Part shown: positions 13,471-13,759 of the stretch, piece after piece | Layout: the number at the start of each line of letters is the position of its first letter | Numbering within the stretch: position 1 is the first letter of the stretch | Source: Acetobacteraceae bacterium | GTDB lineage: Bacteria; Pseudomonadota; Alphaproteobacteria; Acetobacterales; Acetobacteraceae | Assembly: GCA_027489135.1 (NCBI GenBank) | Contig: JAIYAI010000281.1 | Location: forward strand, 1 to 13,759 | DNA length: 13,759 nt | Direction of reading: 5' to 3' | Notes under the pieces: generated by a model | Databases searched by the model: none | Seen by the model: only the letters and a program-made list of their open reading frames with translations | What the model was told of the DNA's origin: nothing | Made by a program: the position numbers and the translations under genes

Positions 13471-13759
13471 TACTTCGCCATCTCGCGGTTGAAGCGCTCG
13501 ATCCAGCCGCCGCGCAGCGGGTTGATCTTCGTCCAGTCCTGGCGGTGGAATTTCGACATGTCGTCGAGGCTGCGCATCGGCAGCTCCGGCCCCAGCGGCA
13601 CCTGCTTGTTGATCGGGATGAAGTTGTAGGGCGGCTTCATCAGCGCGGACTGCACGCCCTGGCTGACGACGGTGTCGATGTAGCGATAGGCGTTGTCGCC
13701 GGCGGTGCTGCCCTTGGCGATGTGCAGCGTGGTGAAGAAGGCCGATGCCCCCGTTTCCG
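13470..13759 (-). CDS. PotD-like periplasmic solute-binding protein, C-terminal part (5' end outside window)
   Basis: The minus-strand frame is open from the right edge to the TAG at 13470-13472, giving the last 95 or so residues. It reads through LHIAKGSTAGDNAYRYIDTV and VSQGVQSALMKPPYNFIPIN, then ends WTKINPLRGGWIERFNREMAK. This is the C-terminal helical region of family 1/PotD-type binding proteins, in which 'A..Fid..ls...Q' helices precede a region contacting the ligand lobe. It should be exported and deliver its ligand to the two permeases encoded directly downstream. The signal peptide and most of the ligand site are outside the window, so specificity cannot be judged. Confidence 0.85.
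   Translation of the reverse strand, partial: ETGASAFFTTLHIAKGSTAGDNAYRYIDTVVSQGVQSALMKPPYNFIPINKQVPLGPELPMRSLDDMSKFHRQDWTKINPLRGGWIERFNREMAK

Noticed and set aside
1..13759. CRISPR, tRNA/rRNA, insertion sequence, phage or defence genes
   Set aside because: No regular repeats, cloverleaf-like sequence, transposase motifs or defence domains were seen. All sizeable frames are metabolic, transport or glycan genes.

Overview
This is a gene-dense, very GC-rich bacterial stretch with no RNA genes, mobile elements or CRISPR. The two orphan Bug/TctC tricarboxylate-type receptors, an alphaproteobacterial-looking glutathione synthetase and the strong G/C third-position bias suggest an alphaproteobacterium, perhaps a Roseomonas-like Acetobacteraceae. 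That placement is inference; the window holds no taxonomic marker.

Left part (1-3494): the 3' end of a Bug-family solute receptor on + meets, tail to tail with a 14-base overlap, a two-gene minus-strand unit. That unit is an MFS transporter (1140-2381) followed 11 bases later by a two-repeat carboxymuconolactone-decarboxylase-like protein (355-1128). A second, complete Bug receptor (2514-3494) diverges from the MFS gene across a 132-base gap containing a small inverted repeat. This looks like a small uptake-and-catabolism locus for an organic acid, substrate unknown.

Middle (3599-4546): a full-length glutathione synthetase gene (gshB) on +, followed by an 8-bp GC hairpin.

Right part (4660-13759): one continuous minus-strand run of eleven genes that leaves the window at its right edge. 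In transcription order it encodes a PotD-like solute-binding protein (partial), two ABC permeases, ureidoglycolate lyase (AllA), a PuuE-type allantoinase/deacetylase, an NHL-repeat lyase resembling peptidyl-hydroxyglycine lyase (PAL), an AmpG-type muropeptide permease, a small DUF486 membrane protein, a family 2 glycosyltransferase, a SAM methyltransferase and a multi-membrane GT-C-like glycosyltransferase. Most junctions overlap by 1-8 bases or are separated by at most 15, and three are GTGA stop/start overlaps. The first half reads as ureide (allantoin-type) uptake and breakdown. The last three genes read as an envelope-glycan module that may have its own promoter near 7860-7915.

The most interesting point is the PAL-like protein directly after puuE and allA. 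The residues I recall as the PAL zinc ligands and catalytic Tyr/Arg can all be placed, it has no signal peptide, and PAL chemistry (splitting an N-acyl-alpha-hydroxyglycine to an amide plus glyoxylate) is the same type as ureidoglycolate cleavage. It may be a second, small-molecule hydroxyglycine lyase of ureide metabolism.
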